From assembly GCF_932526225.1 (NCBI RefSeq), contig NC_064043.1:3621001-3685000 (forward strand): a DNA stretch of 64,000 nucleotides, in the 5' to 3' direction. Shown here piece by piece: positions 35,271-49,900 of the stretch. Source of the DNA: Nematostella vectensis. Its lineage: Eukaryota; Cnidaria; Anthozoa; Actiniaria; Edwardsiidae. Numbering within the stretch: the first letter of the stretch is position 1; every line of letters starts with the position of its first letter. A program made the translations under genes and the position numbers. Under the pieces are notes generated by a model. That model made no database searches, was not told the origin of the DNA, and worked only from the letters and a program-made list of their open reading frames with translations.

Positions 35271-37504
35271 GTTGCTCTCTCCTGATGCGCGGAATGCAGT
35301 CAGCGGATGGTATTTACAATGGTATTTACCATCCTTTGCTCTTTTGATGCGAGTTAGTGATTGGCCAACCTCCTTACCATGGAAGCTAAAATAACAACAA
35401 CAACAACTCAAAGCAATGAGCATACAATTCTGGACGGAAGACTTGAGCCAAATTTTAGAAAATAAGAAATATATATATATAATCGTCCTTTTGAATCTTG
35501 TTTATATCTGTTGGATGCTTTTACAGCGTATTTTAAACTCGGAAAGAAACAGAAATGCAAATTATTATAGCACCGAGCTCTACCGGATTTCAAGCGCAAA
35601 CTTGAAGCGGTCGATAGACAATGAAACCACTTCCTGATGTAGGATTCATTGAGAAATAATGATTTTCGAGCTGGTGAAAGCCAAAACGTACAGCGTAATC
35701 AAACAAACCACCAAGCCTCAGGGGTGAAAAAAGCAGAGCAAATGGGATTCGACTAGCAGGCAAGGTCCACACCGCCATCTTGGAAATAACCCAGAATACC
35801 TTCACAGGCGCGTGAAACCGAGGCTGTCAGAAATCAGGCGGTTCCACTTTCTTGTCTTTCTTATTTTGAATTGATGTTCTATCAGACTAACGCTCAGATA
35901 TAGGCATTCGAATAAATAAAATTACAATTTGAATTCACGTTACTCTATTCTACTTACTCCTGTATGTGATAGTTTAATATTTTGTTTTTCCTTTATAAAA
36001 AAAAACCTTGGAAAAGAAACCGGTGTGACAGTGTGTAATTTAATGCAAAACGCGTCTTCTACGGCAAAAGTATTTATTACTTTTTTTTTCGTTCTTGTTT
36101 CGGTTTGTCATGATATATTACGTAGTTGTGGTAGCGAAGGAAGTGTATTTTTAGCTCGAAGCTGTGGAGGAGTTCATTTGGCAGCGGTTCAAGTTCTTCT
36201 TTCGGCACACTGCCATCTTTGCACATTTACAAACCGGCCGAACTAAACCACGTCTAAAACACCGCACAACACTCACAGGAAAACTTAGTGATGAAAATTG
36301 CGGAGAATAATCACGATTATACCTGTTCGGGAATTTTAATCGGGTCGCAAACTTTTAACAGTTGAGTAAAGTAACGCCCACTCGCCAATATAACCGCCCA
36401 TGACATGTGACACATAGCAAAAACGGCAATTTATTGCAAATATTTGCGACTGGTGCCCGCGCTAATTGCTAACGTTGTCAAAACATCCAGTTTACCTTTC
36501 GTGGGTCAATATTCAGTGACATTTCATCGACAAATTGCAAGCCGTTATTTCAAGTGTACAGACGAGTCTAGTCCATCTGTCAACACGAAAAGGCATCTCT
36601 TTAAGACTAGAAGGAAAACCTCCCCTAGGGAAATAGAAGAATGGCCCATGGCGGTGCACTAGGAGAGGTTCAAGACTAAAAGAGAAGAGCATCGCCTCTG
36701 TTGCCCTGCATTTTGTGCGCCGTGCAAACGAGTGTTCTAGGCTCAAGCTGAAGAAGGTAAAATGCTTGTCATACCGAGTGGATCAGTCCTTCCTTAATGT
36801 CTTTCTATAGGCCATATGTCAATGTCTGAACTAGCAATACAGACAGTGGCAACCTCATGCAAACAACCAGAATATGTGGAAAAAAATTTAATCACACAGA
36901 ACAACCATAAGTCGTTATAATCCTGCATGTTTGGTCTGACCAGGTATTACTAGATAGTGCTATGAACAAACTCCTCTTTTAGTTTGAGAAAGCGGATGTG
37001 ATATACGGTAAATGTTTTAGCCGTGTTTCTAAAAAAATTTTCTATGGAATGCGTATCTTGAGCTGTTCTAGACTGTTCGGGGCAGAACTGTGTGGTAGGT
37101 CAAATTCAATTATATATTTAAACAGCGGCTTTATTAATTTAATCCTAAATATTATTCTTAAACAAACTGCTATAGAAAAACGGTTATCCCATTCTTAGTC
37201 TTAAATGGAACAAATTTATTGTTCTATGCTAAAAGTCCGGTCTCAAGATTTGAGATACCCATTATTTTCCTGTTATTAAAATGTTGAATTAGAAACTGGG
37301 GTGTTGCTCTGTGCTAGGCGAGAGTTCAAGGTCTTTTCTTGGATCTCCCATATTTCACGCTCCTTGCGGCAGGAACCTTCTTCCATTTAGGGATTACACG
37401 TGTCAACCTAAAAACAAGGGTCAATGAGACCCTTGTCTTTCCGGTCGGTCGGATAAAACAGGTTCATTTGAGGGTACCTCTATTTTGAGGGTATCAAAAT
37501 AGAG
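35271..37504. other. 3' flank of DIS3, no gene recognised
   Basis: No supported exon. An AATAAA occurs at 35911. The minus strand at about 35773-35785 has a YY1-like AAGATGGCGGTG followed by a 60-codon open stretch, which might be a promoter or a dispersed repeat. A diverged copy of the 38111 repeat sits near 37425-37475. Confidence 0.35.
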
Positions 37505-38095
37505 GTATCTCTATTTTCTAACACAACTAAAAAGAGCTGGAGTTCCCCAACATGAGCTAGTATTATTTTACACGTCATGCGTTAGATCCCTTATGGACTA
37601 CGCCGCGCCAGTATTTTATAATAGCCTTCCTCAATACTTTAAAAATGAGTTTGAGCACCTTGAAAAAAGGGCAGTATCAATAATAACATCAAGAAGGTGT
37701 AAATTAGCGAAGGATATTGACATCAATCCGATTTTTGACCATCATAATTTACTGTGCAGCAAGCTTTTTAATGACACTATTAATAATCCTAACCAAGTAC
37801 TCTTTTGCCGCCTGTAAATGATCACTCCCGATATGCTCTGCGACACAAGCGCCGTTTTAATGTTCCAAGACTTCGCACAAAAAGGGCTAGTAATACTTTC
37901 ATATTCTGCATGATCAAACAACTTAGGCTGAAGTTATATACATTTTTATCATATATTTTTATAGGAAGTAATTATATTTTATCATAATAATATTTATAAC
38001 TATCTTATTTAAATTTTTCATATTATTTTTAATTTTTTTGTACATAATGCGTAATTCAGCCTTTTGGCTGCAATGCATATATTAATAAACCATCT
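37505..38095 (+). mobile_element. 3' fragment of a non-LTR retrotransposon (decayed RT C-terminus)
   Basis: Translation reads FLTQLKRAGVPQ, then CVRSLMDYAAPVFYNSLPQY and LEKRAVSIITSRRC, the C-terminal thumb region seen in jockey/CR1-like reverse transcriptases. After a frameshift near 37803 it continues NDHSRYALRHKRRFNVPRLR. Only the last ~150 codons remain. The tail AATTCAGCCTTTTGGCTGCA with AATAAA near 38083 fits a retroelement 3' end. A stop codon precedes the region, so it is 5'-truncated and dead. Confidence 0.75.
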
Positions 38096-38110
38096 ATCCT
38101 TATAACTAGT

Positions 38111-38407
38111 ACCCACATACCTCGGTCACTGATACCCTTGTCTTAGCGGGCGGTCGGATAATACAGGTTCTTCATTAAGGGGTTACCCATATCGACCCAC
38201 ATACCTCGGTCACTGATACCCTTGTCTTACCGGGCGGTCGGATAATACAGGTTCTTCATTAAGGGGTTACCCATATCGACCCACATACCTCGGTCACTGA
38301 TACCCTTGTCTTACCGGGCGGTCGGATAATACAGGCCGCGAAAAAATTTGGTGGGATCTAGCAAGGTCATGGTAACCATTCCGGGCGGTCGGATAAAACA
38401 GGTTGTC
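38111..38407. repeat. 84-bp tandem repeat, ~3.5 copies
   Basis: Units start ACCCACATACCTCGGTCACT and contain GGGCGGTCGGATAATACAGG; registers are at 38111, 38195 and 38279, with a broken copy near 38380. A diverged copy (GACCCTTGTCTTTCCGG, then TCGGATAAAACAGG) lies at about 37425-37470 on the other side of the retroelement fragment. Confidence 0.85.
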
Positions 38408-38410
38408 CTA

Positions 38411-41400
38411 TGCGAGAAATTGTTTGTCACCTTGATCGCCCGTTGCACCTATTAGCACCAAGGTCAAGTTAACGCTTTTCAAGTGTCACTCGCCCATTCG
38501 CCCTAGCTACAATCCCATTTTTAACCTGAAAGGCCAACAAGTTTTTTCTTATAGTTGAGTATCAGGCCCTCAGGGGAGAAAAAAAGCCTGAGACTCAAGC
38601 TAAATATATTGCGAAGAGAAAGAAAGTGTAGGCTGTCTTGCTCCCGTAGTTGGTCAGATTAGTCTAAGTGGAAATTGTTTTCGTGGGAGCTTGAGAACTG
38701 TTGAGTGACAAGTCCCTGTTTTCGTGAAAAATATCGAACAAGGAACAGAAATAGCGCGCCTGCCCAACCCAAGCAAGGGCCAAGTTCAAATCTCAAGAAT
38801 CTGAACACGGTGAGCCTCCTGACTAGGTTGTGTGACTGATAGGTGTTGTAAACCTCAAAGGCTGCACTGTTCGCTCAAGTAAAAGCGGCTTCTCCTCTGA
38901 AAAAAGGACCTTAATCTTTATTTTTTCAAACCCAGCAGTAACAATTTTCCATGGTGGGAAGACGCTCTGTGAGTGAGGAGGTTCCTCGGGAGAAATTTAA
39001 AAGCTTGTGATCCGTTTTCTTTATTTCATTCTTTTGTTATCGCCGACCGGCCACTTCCATGTGTCAGAATGATAGCACTCTGAACTCACTGCGTTCAAAC
39101 TAGTATAAAGCGTTTGTTTTAAGAAATCCATGTGTCAAGTTGCACTCATCTTGGCTTGAGTTGTTACGAACTGTTTTGGAGTATTGTAGCCATAGTATTG
39201 GTCAAGGTCTTGCACGTCGTTCTAAACCACATCCGGTTTCGTAGGCATGCGCAGCAGCTTGAGCCCTTCGCGCGCTCGGAAATGCAGTGTCTCAGAGCCT
39301 TGGAAAAATAGCGAGAAACCAAATTCTCTGAAAATATCTCGAACAAGATAACCGTGTTTAATGAGTCCCGTGAAAGAATAGACCGAAGAACCAACTAGCC
39401 TCGAAAAAAATATTTAAACAAGACCGGGAAAAAAGTCATTAAAACCCCTCATTTGATCCTGATTTCGCAAGTGTTTTAAACCATGCCGTTGGGGGCGTGG
39501 GTACTAGAACCTAATTTCTAGATGACCCCTCCCCCCTCGGTGGGGGAGCAATGACAAACACACTTCTTGTAGAACTCCTAATCTCTCTTGGCATCCGGAA
39601 GTGGTGGAATTTAGCTTTCCTGGAATTTCGGTCAACGGGATCGCGCGGATTAACGCGTTGTGTCAACTTTTCTGCATCCGGCGTCGCGAGCCCCCGACTG
39701 GAGTTGGTGTGAAGTCTAGTTAGTGTCATCACAGAACGGCACCTGTCACTCAGATTTGATTTTAGCCAATAGTGGCTCGATGAATGGCTTATCAGGAATG
39801 CAAATAGATTGCACTCAATTGGGTTCTGCGGTAAATATTTTAACATTCTCTTGAATGGGTTTTGTCTGTATGTCTTGCTAGCTACTGTCGAAGAAGCAAA
39901 GCATTTTTCTCAACTGTACTTCTAAAGGATAATCATATTTTGTCAAAAAAAAATCCGTAACACCTGATTTTATAAGCTATTTTTATTGTCTGTTGCATGA
40001 GGTGAGAGAGTTAGAATGAATTAGCACGATAGGATGATATTGCATTTTATGAAACATTGAAACATTTTTCATTGAAAGTGCGCTTGTCTTGTCTGCTTGT
40101 CTGCTCTTGTCCCTAGAAATAAATAAATATTTATGCTAAGTTGAAAAAACTAATCCTAAATATTAAACAAATCATAGATATACATTTTCTCTTGAATAAC
40201 GAATCCTGACAAAAATATAGCAGCTCTAAACTTTTGTTTGCCATGTAAAATGCAAATGCTAAAATGCAGAAACAAATAAATAATAGCTGACTTGGTATCG
40301 ATGCACCATTGACGACATGAAACCACAAAACGCCCTGGCACTGTTGGCAACGCGTGACTAATGGGTTTTGGGCGTGCCTTTTTTGTTCTAGAAACGGAAT
40401 ACATTAATTTTTTCTTGGCGAAACATCGGCAATTATCAATGTTTTCTGTTTTCGGGTAAAGCCAAAGAAGGCCAGTAATAGCATCGCAATGTGATGTTTA
40501 TCGAGACATAAACTCAGGCAGAGTCGTGAGTATGACGCGCGGTAGTGAGATTCCACGCATAGGTCGTCTCCCAACGTGCGTTTACCCAAGGCCGAGCACT
40601 TCCTTAATTGAACACTTCATTAGTCTGTCGCGCGCAATCTGACTCCGACCACAGCCAGGCTTCACCGGGCTCTATTAAAAACTCTGTGCTGTTTGTTTAT
40701 TGAAGGTGAAATTGTCGGTAATGGACGACAAGCGATGAGCTAAACAGCCGTCAGGAATGCAGTTAACGGTACCTTTCAAACGATCCGCGCCGGCTAAAAC
40801 CCATTTCTCCGCGTTTATCCAAACAACGCAGAGAGCAATAGGCGATAGCTACCCAGTACTCTGATAGCTACCGTGCGAAACGGCGTTAAGGAATGCGTGT
40901 GTACAAAACAAGTGCAATACTTTCGGTGAGTATTGTCTTCCAATTGTGTCTTCATAGGCACAGTGAACAAGCTGTAACAAAGGTAGCGTTATATAAGAAT
41001 TCTTAAAAGAAATTTAACCGACGCGCAATCGAGCTTTGAAAGCATCAGAGAATAGAGCCCCGAATAAAGAAAGACATGACTTGGGTTATTCCTAAAGGCC
41101 AGTGATGTGCTCCATGATCTACTTACTCGATGACCTGCTCTAATGCAGTGAGTATTGCTACCGGTGATGACGGGACTCCCTCTAGCAAACAGAGCGATTA
41201 TCTGCCTCCTCCAACTAGCTCGTGGGCGCGGGTATCCAGGTGTCCTCAATTGCGTGTTGTCAATTTGTCAAACGGACCAGCGTTTAAAAAGCACTCAGTT
41301 CTAGACTGCGCGACGCTATCCCCGGGGTATATGCAAAGCTCTAAACTTTCTACTCGTGCAGACAAAAATACATCTAGCTTCTGAGATTAAGTACTGGGCA

Positions 41401-43490
41401 ATCGGAGCTTTGATAAGAAATTTACTTTCATATGCGCATTGTGATGGCTCACACTAGCCCACTGTATTGTAATAGTATTGCAATTGTAGCTGCGTAGTGT
41501 TGCAAGGTTGTTACAATGATACTGTGCAATGACGTGAGATTGTTGCAATGATACTGCGCAAAATTGTAGAGTGGAATGATTGTTGCGCAGTGTTGCAAGA
41601 GTGTTGCAATTGAATCGTGGGGTGCTATAAGTGTGTCGCGATAACATACCCTCGAAACCCGCTAAAATAACCACGTGACAGAAACTGGAAACTCCGAACT
41701 TGACTGATATCACGCCATGATTAATTGTAGCTGTTTTCCCCTTGTCAATTCGTAACTCGATACAGTCACTCGACCCGATTATATCATGCAGCGGTAGTTT
41801 ATTATTTCTTTTTATTTCAGGAATAAACAAAAATAAATAGAAAGGCAGAGCGCTTACAAAAATTCGGCGTTGAAAACCTATTACCGCGAATTATCCGTGC
41901 TATAAAACTTTTCCAACCCTACCCCGATGACCCAAATCCCTGCTAACACGAAACTACTTTAGGGTTCCTTATGAATTTACAGGGCTCTTCGGTACTTTGA
42001 TGTTTGAGTCAAAATTACTCAGATTTGATTTCTGCTCTCACTAGAAAATTACAACGAACATCAAAACCCGTGTATTTCCAGACATTGTCGTGACTGTCTC
42101 TTCACCCACCTGCGGAGTGTCCATCAACATGATTGACAGTTGACTGTCGATAGCTCCGCCCCCTGCTGTTTGTGCTCGATGCCGCGCGCAGTCGCGAGAG
42201 ATCCTGATTTCCGCTTTCAATTCCATGCCCCGGATGGCTGTTGATGATGTTTTCCTGCCGCTCTAGTGTGGCAAAAGCGCCGAACGAGTCAAGTCATTAA
42301 TTTAACGACCAAGCGATTTACGCGAAACCTTAGGTGCTATTCTCACTGATAATGAAGAGTGCTCATAGCAACAAGTGTACGATACGAAAAGTGAGCTCAG
42401 AGTTTTAGAAGGAAATCCTTCGTGGAAAGAGTGGGTTTGACCACTTCCTTTCACATCGCCCGCAAAGTGATCAGGCTTCAAACGTCCGCTCAGGTTCATG
42501 CTCACAAAGGCCAGACGCACATGGTAAAAGCCAGATCATAAACGAGTCATATATTACCCTTTTGGCGCCATCCAGCTTACAATCTTAAGGTTTATCTCAA
42601 GGTAAGTGCCATCAAAACAGTCATCCACGAGCTATGATGTGTTTTCCTTGTTGTACTTACTGATTCTGCTAGTGTGTGGTCAACCGAATCCCCGCGCGGG
42701 ACCCAGATAAGGAAAACCAACAAACTGCTCCGTAGTCAGTGTAGCGCATTACTGTTGAGTGGATGGATGAATGGTTGACTAGTATATACTACTCGAGACT
42801 CGTAGCTCAATTAAACGGATTCGTTAGGTCTTCAAATCGATTTCTCTGGCAAGTGAATGGGTTTTCTAGAGCTCTCTAGCAATTGAATGGGTTCTCTTGC
42901 AGTAGAATGGCTTCTTTGTGACACTTTACTGGGTTTTCTGACCCTAGCTTAACTGACATAGCTAGAGCCACTTCGAGGTTACAACTCGTAAGGGACCATG
43001 ACCTTGTTAGTGGTAAAACACACATCTTCGTGGAGGTCGTAGAACGCCCAGCGAAAAACATTGCTTGAACACGTACGTCAAACTGGTAGTTGCGGAAAAA
43101 CTCGTAGTTGATATCAAAAAGATGGAGTATGGTGAAATGCACTGTCAAATCTGCCAAGTTAGTATAAAGACATTTATCTTTCGTTTATAATGTGCAATTT
43201 TTAAAAGACTACTACCCGACATGTTCTCGTGTGAACTCCTTTGATAAATCCCACTTTTTTTGTTTTACCAAATTAATGACATATGCTCCTATACAATATT
43301 TCGTCTCCCTAATTTCCGTGTTTTTCGCTATTACTATCCTCCATGGGTGATCCATATTTTTTGTGAAGCCACTATCGAAGTGACGATATGTTACACACAA
43401 CTTATTGGTATAGAATTTCTCAGATTAACGCGAGTCAGTTGAAAGTTAGTATCTGCGTCATGGTCCGTATCACCGAGGATCCCTCCCTCG
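38411..43490. other. Gene-poor region upstream of the EGF gene
   Basis: About 5 kb in which no conserved exon or RNA gene was recognised on either strand; short open frames look random. A degenerate TTGCAATGATACTGCG-type repetitive patch lies at about 41440-41640. Confidence 0.35.
41440..41640. repeat. Degenerate repeat rich in GTTGCAA/TTGCGCA
   Basis: Roughly five irregular repeats of a 30-45 bp motif (TTGTTGCAATGATACTGCGC type). Too diverged to define a strict unit. Confidence 0.45.
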
Positions 43491-43491
43491 C

Positions 43492-43499
43492 TATAAATA
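43492..43499 (+). promoter_or_regulatory. TATA box, probably of the EGF gene
   Basis: TATAAATA in a C-rich context, about 490 bases upstream of the ATG at 43980. If used, the 5' UTR would be ~455 bases or contain a short intron. Confidence 0.45.
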
Positions 43500-43979
43500 G
43501 GGCATCTCTTGCACCTCTAGATTGACCCCCACAGTCTTGGGATATCCCAGCCACAACCGCAGATCAGAGGCTCGTCCAACAAGTGTAAACACAGGCTAAC
43601 TCTAGTTTCTCGTTTGGTGCAATTGGTGATTTTTAGATCGTGTTTGAGAGGTAAAGATAAACTCCCTGCGTGAGCTAACACTAGATCGGGTGACCGTGTG
43701 ACCAAAATGATTCAACCCTACTGATTATACTCTCACAAACTGGGCTTACGTAGATCCATTGGCATCGGTTCTACTACCGCAGTAACTTTGCTTATTTGCT
43801 CTGCAGGTCTAGAACTTACAGAGTATTTTGCTTCTCGTGCGCTGTTTACGCGTTCCACGGGACAGCGGTTTGTGGGCCATACGACAACATAACCGTCGCG
43901 GTGTTGTTGACTACAAGAGCGCAGAAAATTGAGGGTCGCGAACTCAAGAGCGCAGAACATCCCACGTACCTAAACAGAC

Positions 43980-46900
43980 ATGAGTACGCTCATTAGAATG
44001 TGCTTTTGGATGGTTGTACTTGTGACTAGTATGGACTCCAGCAACGGGAAAAAACGGTTACCGATTCCCAAGTCGTTACTCGTTCCGGGAGCGAAGGGAA
44101 TTGATGTTATTGACGAGGCGGTGGAGCTTGTTGATGAAGCGCAAATCTTCTCCGAGGATCATCACTTTACCAAACGCATCGCGATCGTACAGAGCGCTAT
44201 AAACGCGAGCTCTAACGGCGGTGGTTTGTGGCAAGTGGATTTGTGTGTGTTTCGTGAAGTGACTCAAAACAGAAGGAAATACACCAACTTGGTGAGACTG
44301 CAAAAACTCGTGCGACGTAAACTAGGTATCACCTGGTCTCGCGTTCGTCACCATGATCTGCGCAGACCTCTCTACTCTATCTTAGCCGCGCGCTTGGCTC
44401 TCGAGACTACCGTGGAATCTTTCCCAAAAAACGTGAAAAGTCAAGCACGGATATGGGCGCAGAATTACCACAAATGTCCTGAGACAAGCGGCGCATATAC
44501 TCCACCGGAGGAGGCGAACAAACTGGACGAGAACACTTTCGTAAAAGGTACGTTTGAAACAATTTAATTCCAGTTATCTTCGGGATTTGCCGTAAGGTTT
44601 TGATTTTCACTGATTTCAGCGCGTGTTATTTTTTAAGATTTATTAGTCCACGCAATATTGATTTGTGTTGAAAACTAGGAGCCAATTGTGTAAAATAGAG
44701 TATGATTGTTTTACTCGGAAAATAATTTGGTTCTCACTTGATGTTTTGTGGTCAGAGCCGTGATTTATCTGATAAAAAAACTCAGAGAAATCATTGGAAT
44801 GAGAGTTCAGCTTGCAGACCGGAAGTGCTGTCAAATCTCTCTTCGCGATACTTGCTGAAACCCCTTTTCGAGCCGGAAACAAGTTTTACTCAAATTTAAG
44901 CTTTCCTTGTAAATAGGGAAACCAACAAAGTGTTTAGACACCCTAATGGTTTTCTTCGAAAGCTGAAACCGATGAATGACTTCCTTCTTATAAAATCTTG
45001 CACTAGAAAGGGTTTTGTATCTGTGCTACAAGCACTTGAAAAGGTTCAGGCGGGCTATTTGTTTGACTAGATCTCTATTTCCCTATTCAAACCCTGGCAC
45101 GTGGTACGTGTCCAATTTACGGCTTATGTTAGTCGGCCACGTCCTTGCTCGAAAAGAATACTTGATCGCGATAATTTGTGTTTTATTCCTTGTATTGTAT
45201 TTGTTCGTACTCATGTCTGTGCTGAAAGTCGTTTGGCAATTCGCGTGTTTAGATGACCCGCGTGTCAGAGGGAGAATGTTATGATTCGAGTCTCGTATAC
45301 CGATTAACTCCTGACGAGGCGGTCATGAGATGTGCACAGAGTCCAACCTGTCACCACAAGTTTTCGCAATTTTTTCCGCTCGTTTATAGCTCGCCCTTTG
45401 CTTATGTTTTTTCGCAATGTGCAAACGCACGTTCTTCGTGAGCAGAACTCAGCACCTTTGGAGTCATCGGATCGTCAGTAATGGCTCCGAACCCTTGAGA
45501 GGGACTATGCTCTGAAAATTAATTAACAAAATTTAATTAAACAACGCGAAATGATTTTTTCGCGCTTCAAGTTCAAAATGGTTTGCGCGTGTGGCCTAGA
45601 TCGGGGGTATCACTGCGGTTTATCTAGACGCCAACTCAAGCACCCCTAAACTTATGATTCGTCAATGACACCATGAGTCTATTCGCGTAATATGTCCTTA
45701 GACCTCGCTAGACAAGTGTTCCCCCAATAATTCGCTCTAATCTCTATTTGACTCTACTGATAATAGTTTATATTTACACTACCAAGAAAAAATGGTCTAA
45801 TCAAGGCAATCTTGTCTAGATGTGCCCTAGGCCGTCTGCACTTCTGATAGATACGACTGAACTTTGACTAGTATTTTTATCTCTTGTTGAATAATCCCAA
45901 GCCGATACCTGTCAGGAATAATGAAAAATACTGTCAATTCAAAGCTACTAGTCCTAATCCAAAAATGACTTTTTGTCAGCATTTTCCTCCCTCTATCGCT
46001 GTATTGGTGTGTTGTGTCGTTTTAATTTGGGTTAATAGGGTGTACGATTTAGCGAATATAATTTCAATGAGATCGTTTTTTTTGTGTGTAATAATTTTGT
46101 GGGTACCCTGTGTTCTTTTCTGCGCTTTCAATTTTTCAATGTTTGTCTTGTTCTTTTATAGCCGCACTATGTATTGTGTTTACCTACACGACTTGTTGTT
46201 GTTATTTTGGACAAACACGTTGTAATCACACTCGTCTGCGAAAACGCACCTTCATCAAAAAACAACTTTCTCTTGCGTAGAAAAAACACCCATCAAATTC
46301 CGGGTTCTTTTAAACGGCTGCAATTAAAACTAAATCCTCATCAAGCTCAGTTTATAAACAAGCTATCCCGACGGTATTTTTGTGACTATTTATTCTGTAG
46401 CCGTGAAATCTGGGACACGCTTTCACTGACCGCCAAGTCTAAGTACTGCTGATCGTACTCATATGACGCCATTTATCGATTGAAGGTTTTGCATTAGCTC
46501 CTACGAAAAGCGAGCTTCTATAAATCCACGGTTTATTTGTCTGAAGCAAAACTTTTTAAATTCACTTTGCATGGTAATAGGATAATCTTGTGTGATTATC
46601 TCGTCTTTTCTTAATTCTTATCCCTTCTTTTGCAAGAATACGGCGACATTTTGGCAGTATTGTGCGATCTGGGGAAGCCATCTGACAATTGACGTTACAA
46701 GTCCTTTAAAAATCATATTAAGCTTAGAATTAGGGACATATCTTCAAACTTGTGGCTGTTGAGTTTTGTTGTAGCATAGTCTTGACCTTGATGACATTGC
46801 CAGGACAACATCTCTTGAAGTCTGATGTTCCCTCGATAACTTGCAAATTGACTACCCATATGCGAGACATGCTGCAAAGCTATTTCATCCAAAGTAATCT

Positions 46901-49900
46901 AGAAAATACTTCTGGCGTGCTGACTTTATAATTGCTTTTGATGGTTTTTTTCTTGTGTATGCGTTCGTGTATGTGAACTGATATTTGTTATCTTTGGGAT
47001 TAGTAAACAAAGTTTGCAAAACAGGTTGTGCTTCTCTTTGCTAGCTGGAAGTATCTTATAAATGAAAAAGTGTTAGTGAACAATGGCAAATTTTCTTCTT
47101 TATTGAAGTCCGGTATTATTTAAGCATTTTCCCCAATTCATTCAAGTTATCTTATCTTTGCTTTAAAAAATAACAAAAATAATGTTATTATATTATATTG
47201 CGTGTATCGACACGATTTTATTTTACAAAAGATGAAAACAAATTAAATCCTTCCCTGCACCACATTTTTCTTGTTTAAAAGATATCGTTGGTGCTCTGAT
47301 TCTATCCCTCCGTTGACCATATATTTCTATTTTGTTCTTTTCATGTACCGTTTCAAAGGCAAATACATGCAAAGGAAGTAATTCGATGTACGGTATCTGA
47401 AAAGAACGGCGTTTGTCCTAGACCTAATAGAACGTTTAGAGGATGTTGCGCGCGCATCCAAAATGCCACAGACTGGCTTGCCACAGCTGATGTAAAATGT
47501 CGTACAAAGTGGAGTTTACAGACAAGGCCATAAAAAATGCTGTCAGGATGCTTTAGTCCAATTGGCGCTAGAGTCAAATACCCTCTTTCATTCGCATTTT
47601 GGATCAGCTGTGGCCCGCAAGTTCGTTGCCTTTTGGATGCGCGCGCAACATCGTGAAAACGGTCTTTTCTATCCCTTCCAGCTGTACACAGTCTCACTAT
47701 CTACAAGAACACCTTGTATAGATTAACTGTGCGTCAAATTGCCGCCTCTCTACGGGATCTGCCATTTTGATAATAAGACCTTTAAGCTTCTTCGAGCTAT
47801 GCGCGACTTTAGTTACAAGAACACGTAATCAGCAAAACTGTTCGTTTCTGCTCTTTCTTTTTCTACTTTCTGCCATTCTTTCTCTATCTCCCTATTCTTC
47901 ATGCTATTTCAATCTCTTTCTCCCTAGTAGCAAGTTATATGTCAGCAAACTATTATCCAATCTTTGTCTTTTTGTTCAATTCTTTCTTTATCTCATTGGT
48001 CGGTTCAATAATAATCTGCATCCTCTTTCTCCCTGTTAGCACGTATGTCTTCAAATTATGAGTCAAGATACTTTTGTTCTCTCTCTTTCTATCTTTCTAT
48101 CTCTATCTCTTTATCTTGATAGTGCTATCAGTCTTTCTCCCTCTCGATCTCTTGATTTGCATTCGCCGTGCTAATTGAGGTGTCATTGTTCCTTGTGTTC
48201 CTTCTAAATTTTGATAAAGGAGAACGCGTGGATACAAGACAGAAATTCGAGTGCTTGTAAGGTCAAATGCAAAACGCTTCTCTAAACAACAGTAGCGCAC
48301 TGTTTCGCGGCATATCCAAGCAGGCTCATGCCGGGACTTGATGTCAAACCATGTGCGACAAACAGACAAAAAACGCGGTGGAATAAAAAAAGGGCGCCTT
48401 TTCATTACCAAACAATATCGGCAATTGGGAGTTTAGTATCCCACGGTCTCACACAGTGGTCCAGCGGCGCTGTAATAACCACAGATCTCACTAGGGATAC
48501 GCGCAGGAATACGAACATGCTGTGCTGTGCTCTATTTAGAATCATCTCGCTTTTCTAGACTCGTCGTTTCGTTGTCACCGCTTTTACCATTTTAAACCCC
48601 CTTCGCCCCCCCCCCTCCCCTCTTATTCGGTCGCATTCTATACCTCACAACCACCCCCTGTCCCCTCTTATCATTCTATCAAATGTTCGCCTCTTTTTTT
48701 CCGAGAATGTGCACACAGGGGAAGCTTCCCTCTTTCTCTGAACATCAATCGAATTCATTTTATGTTACCACATTTTATGTTATTACATTTTATGTTATCA
48801 CATTGGTTTGCAAGGCTCTGACATCCTTTATATTCTCAAAGAACCAGAAAAAAATGCTTCTCCGTTAAAATTCAAGGAAATAGTTACCATCACGTTTCAC
48901 GAGAATTCCAAGCAAAAGAGCGAAGTATGTCCATGCTTTTCGTGTAATTTCATATGTCGTTCGTCGACATGCCATGTTGTGCGTGCGCGCGTCTTTTTTC
49001 GTCTAATTAAAGGATTAGAGTGTCTATGTAGACTCGATAGACCATCGTTTAGCAGTTTGTAAGTCCTAGTAATCTTGAATTGCCATTTTGCGCGTTTAAT
49101 TTATACTCACATAGTTTCGCATCCTCGTTCGGTGTTACTTATTACTTTGTTTTGTTGCTTTCATCGCGTAGTAGGAAAAGAATGTGATGGTCTGTATGTA
49201 ACTCGGTCGGCTTTTGTTCTTAGCGCACATTCATTTATATAAATCTCTCTGTAAAAATAACCACGAGTACAAATAATATCGATTTTTTATTGTTTTCTGA
49301 ATTTATTCATCATTGGAAAAGAAAGAAAAGGGGCGTAGCTTCTAAAGCATATTTCGTAGCTCTAATCGTTGTTATACCCAAACCCCTTTAATATCCTAAA
49401 GCTCAACTTTAGCTCATTCCTGCTCTTTGCATCCTCTTTGATTTCAGTGGTGAAGAATTCGTGCTACAGTGGCTATAATAAGTGTGAGCATTTTTGCCAC
49501 GAGCTGCCTCAAGGTCGCACGGCGTGTAGCTGTCGCAAGAGCTTTACCCTTCAACCAGATGGCAAGAGCTGCAAGGGTAATCTTCCCATGGAATTTCCTG
49601 TTATTATTTTCTCTATCCTTCTATTGTGACATAGGAGACGCGTAATTGTGTGTGAAGCAGGTCAGGGTAAACCCCTGCGGGGTACGACGTCCGTTTTTTG
49701 ATAACACCTTCTTTCTTGTGGCTTTTTTTTTTAATAAAAACAAAATAGAGAATGTGGAGAGCTTATGCAGGGCAGAAGCCAGAATTAAGCTAACCGAGGC
49801 AAAGATCACAGACAACGATAAAGAACCCGCTATACTGACGCAACTGCCTCTATTCGCCTCCTACTGATGGATACCGCCCTGTTAAGGTTCCAACAAAAGA

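Noticed and set aside
35590-35805. 71-codon minus-strand frame starting after a YY1-like site
   Set aside because: No recognisable domain or splice continuation; possibly repeat-derived.
44076-44303. Minus-strand frame antisense to EGF-gene exon 1
   Set aside because: Antisense shadow; the plus-strand exon has a signal peptide and joins in phase to the EGF exons.
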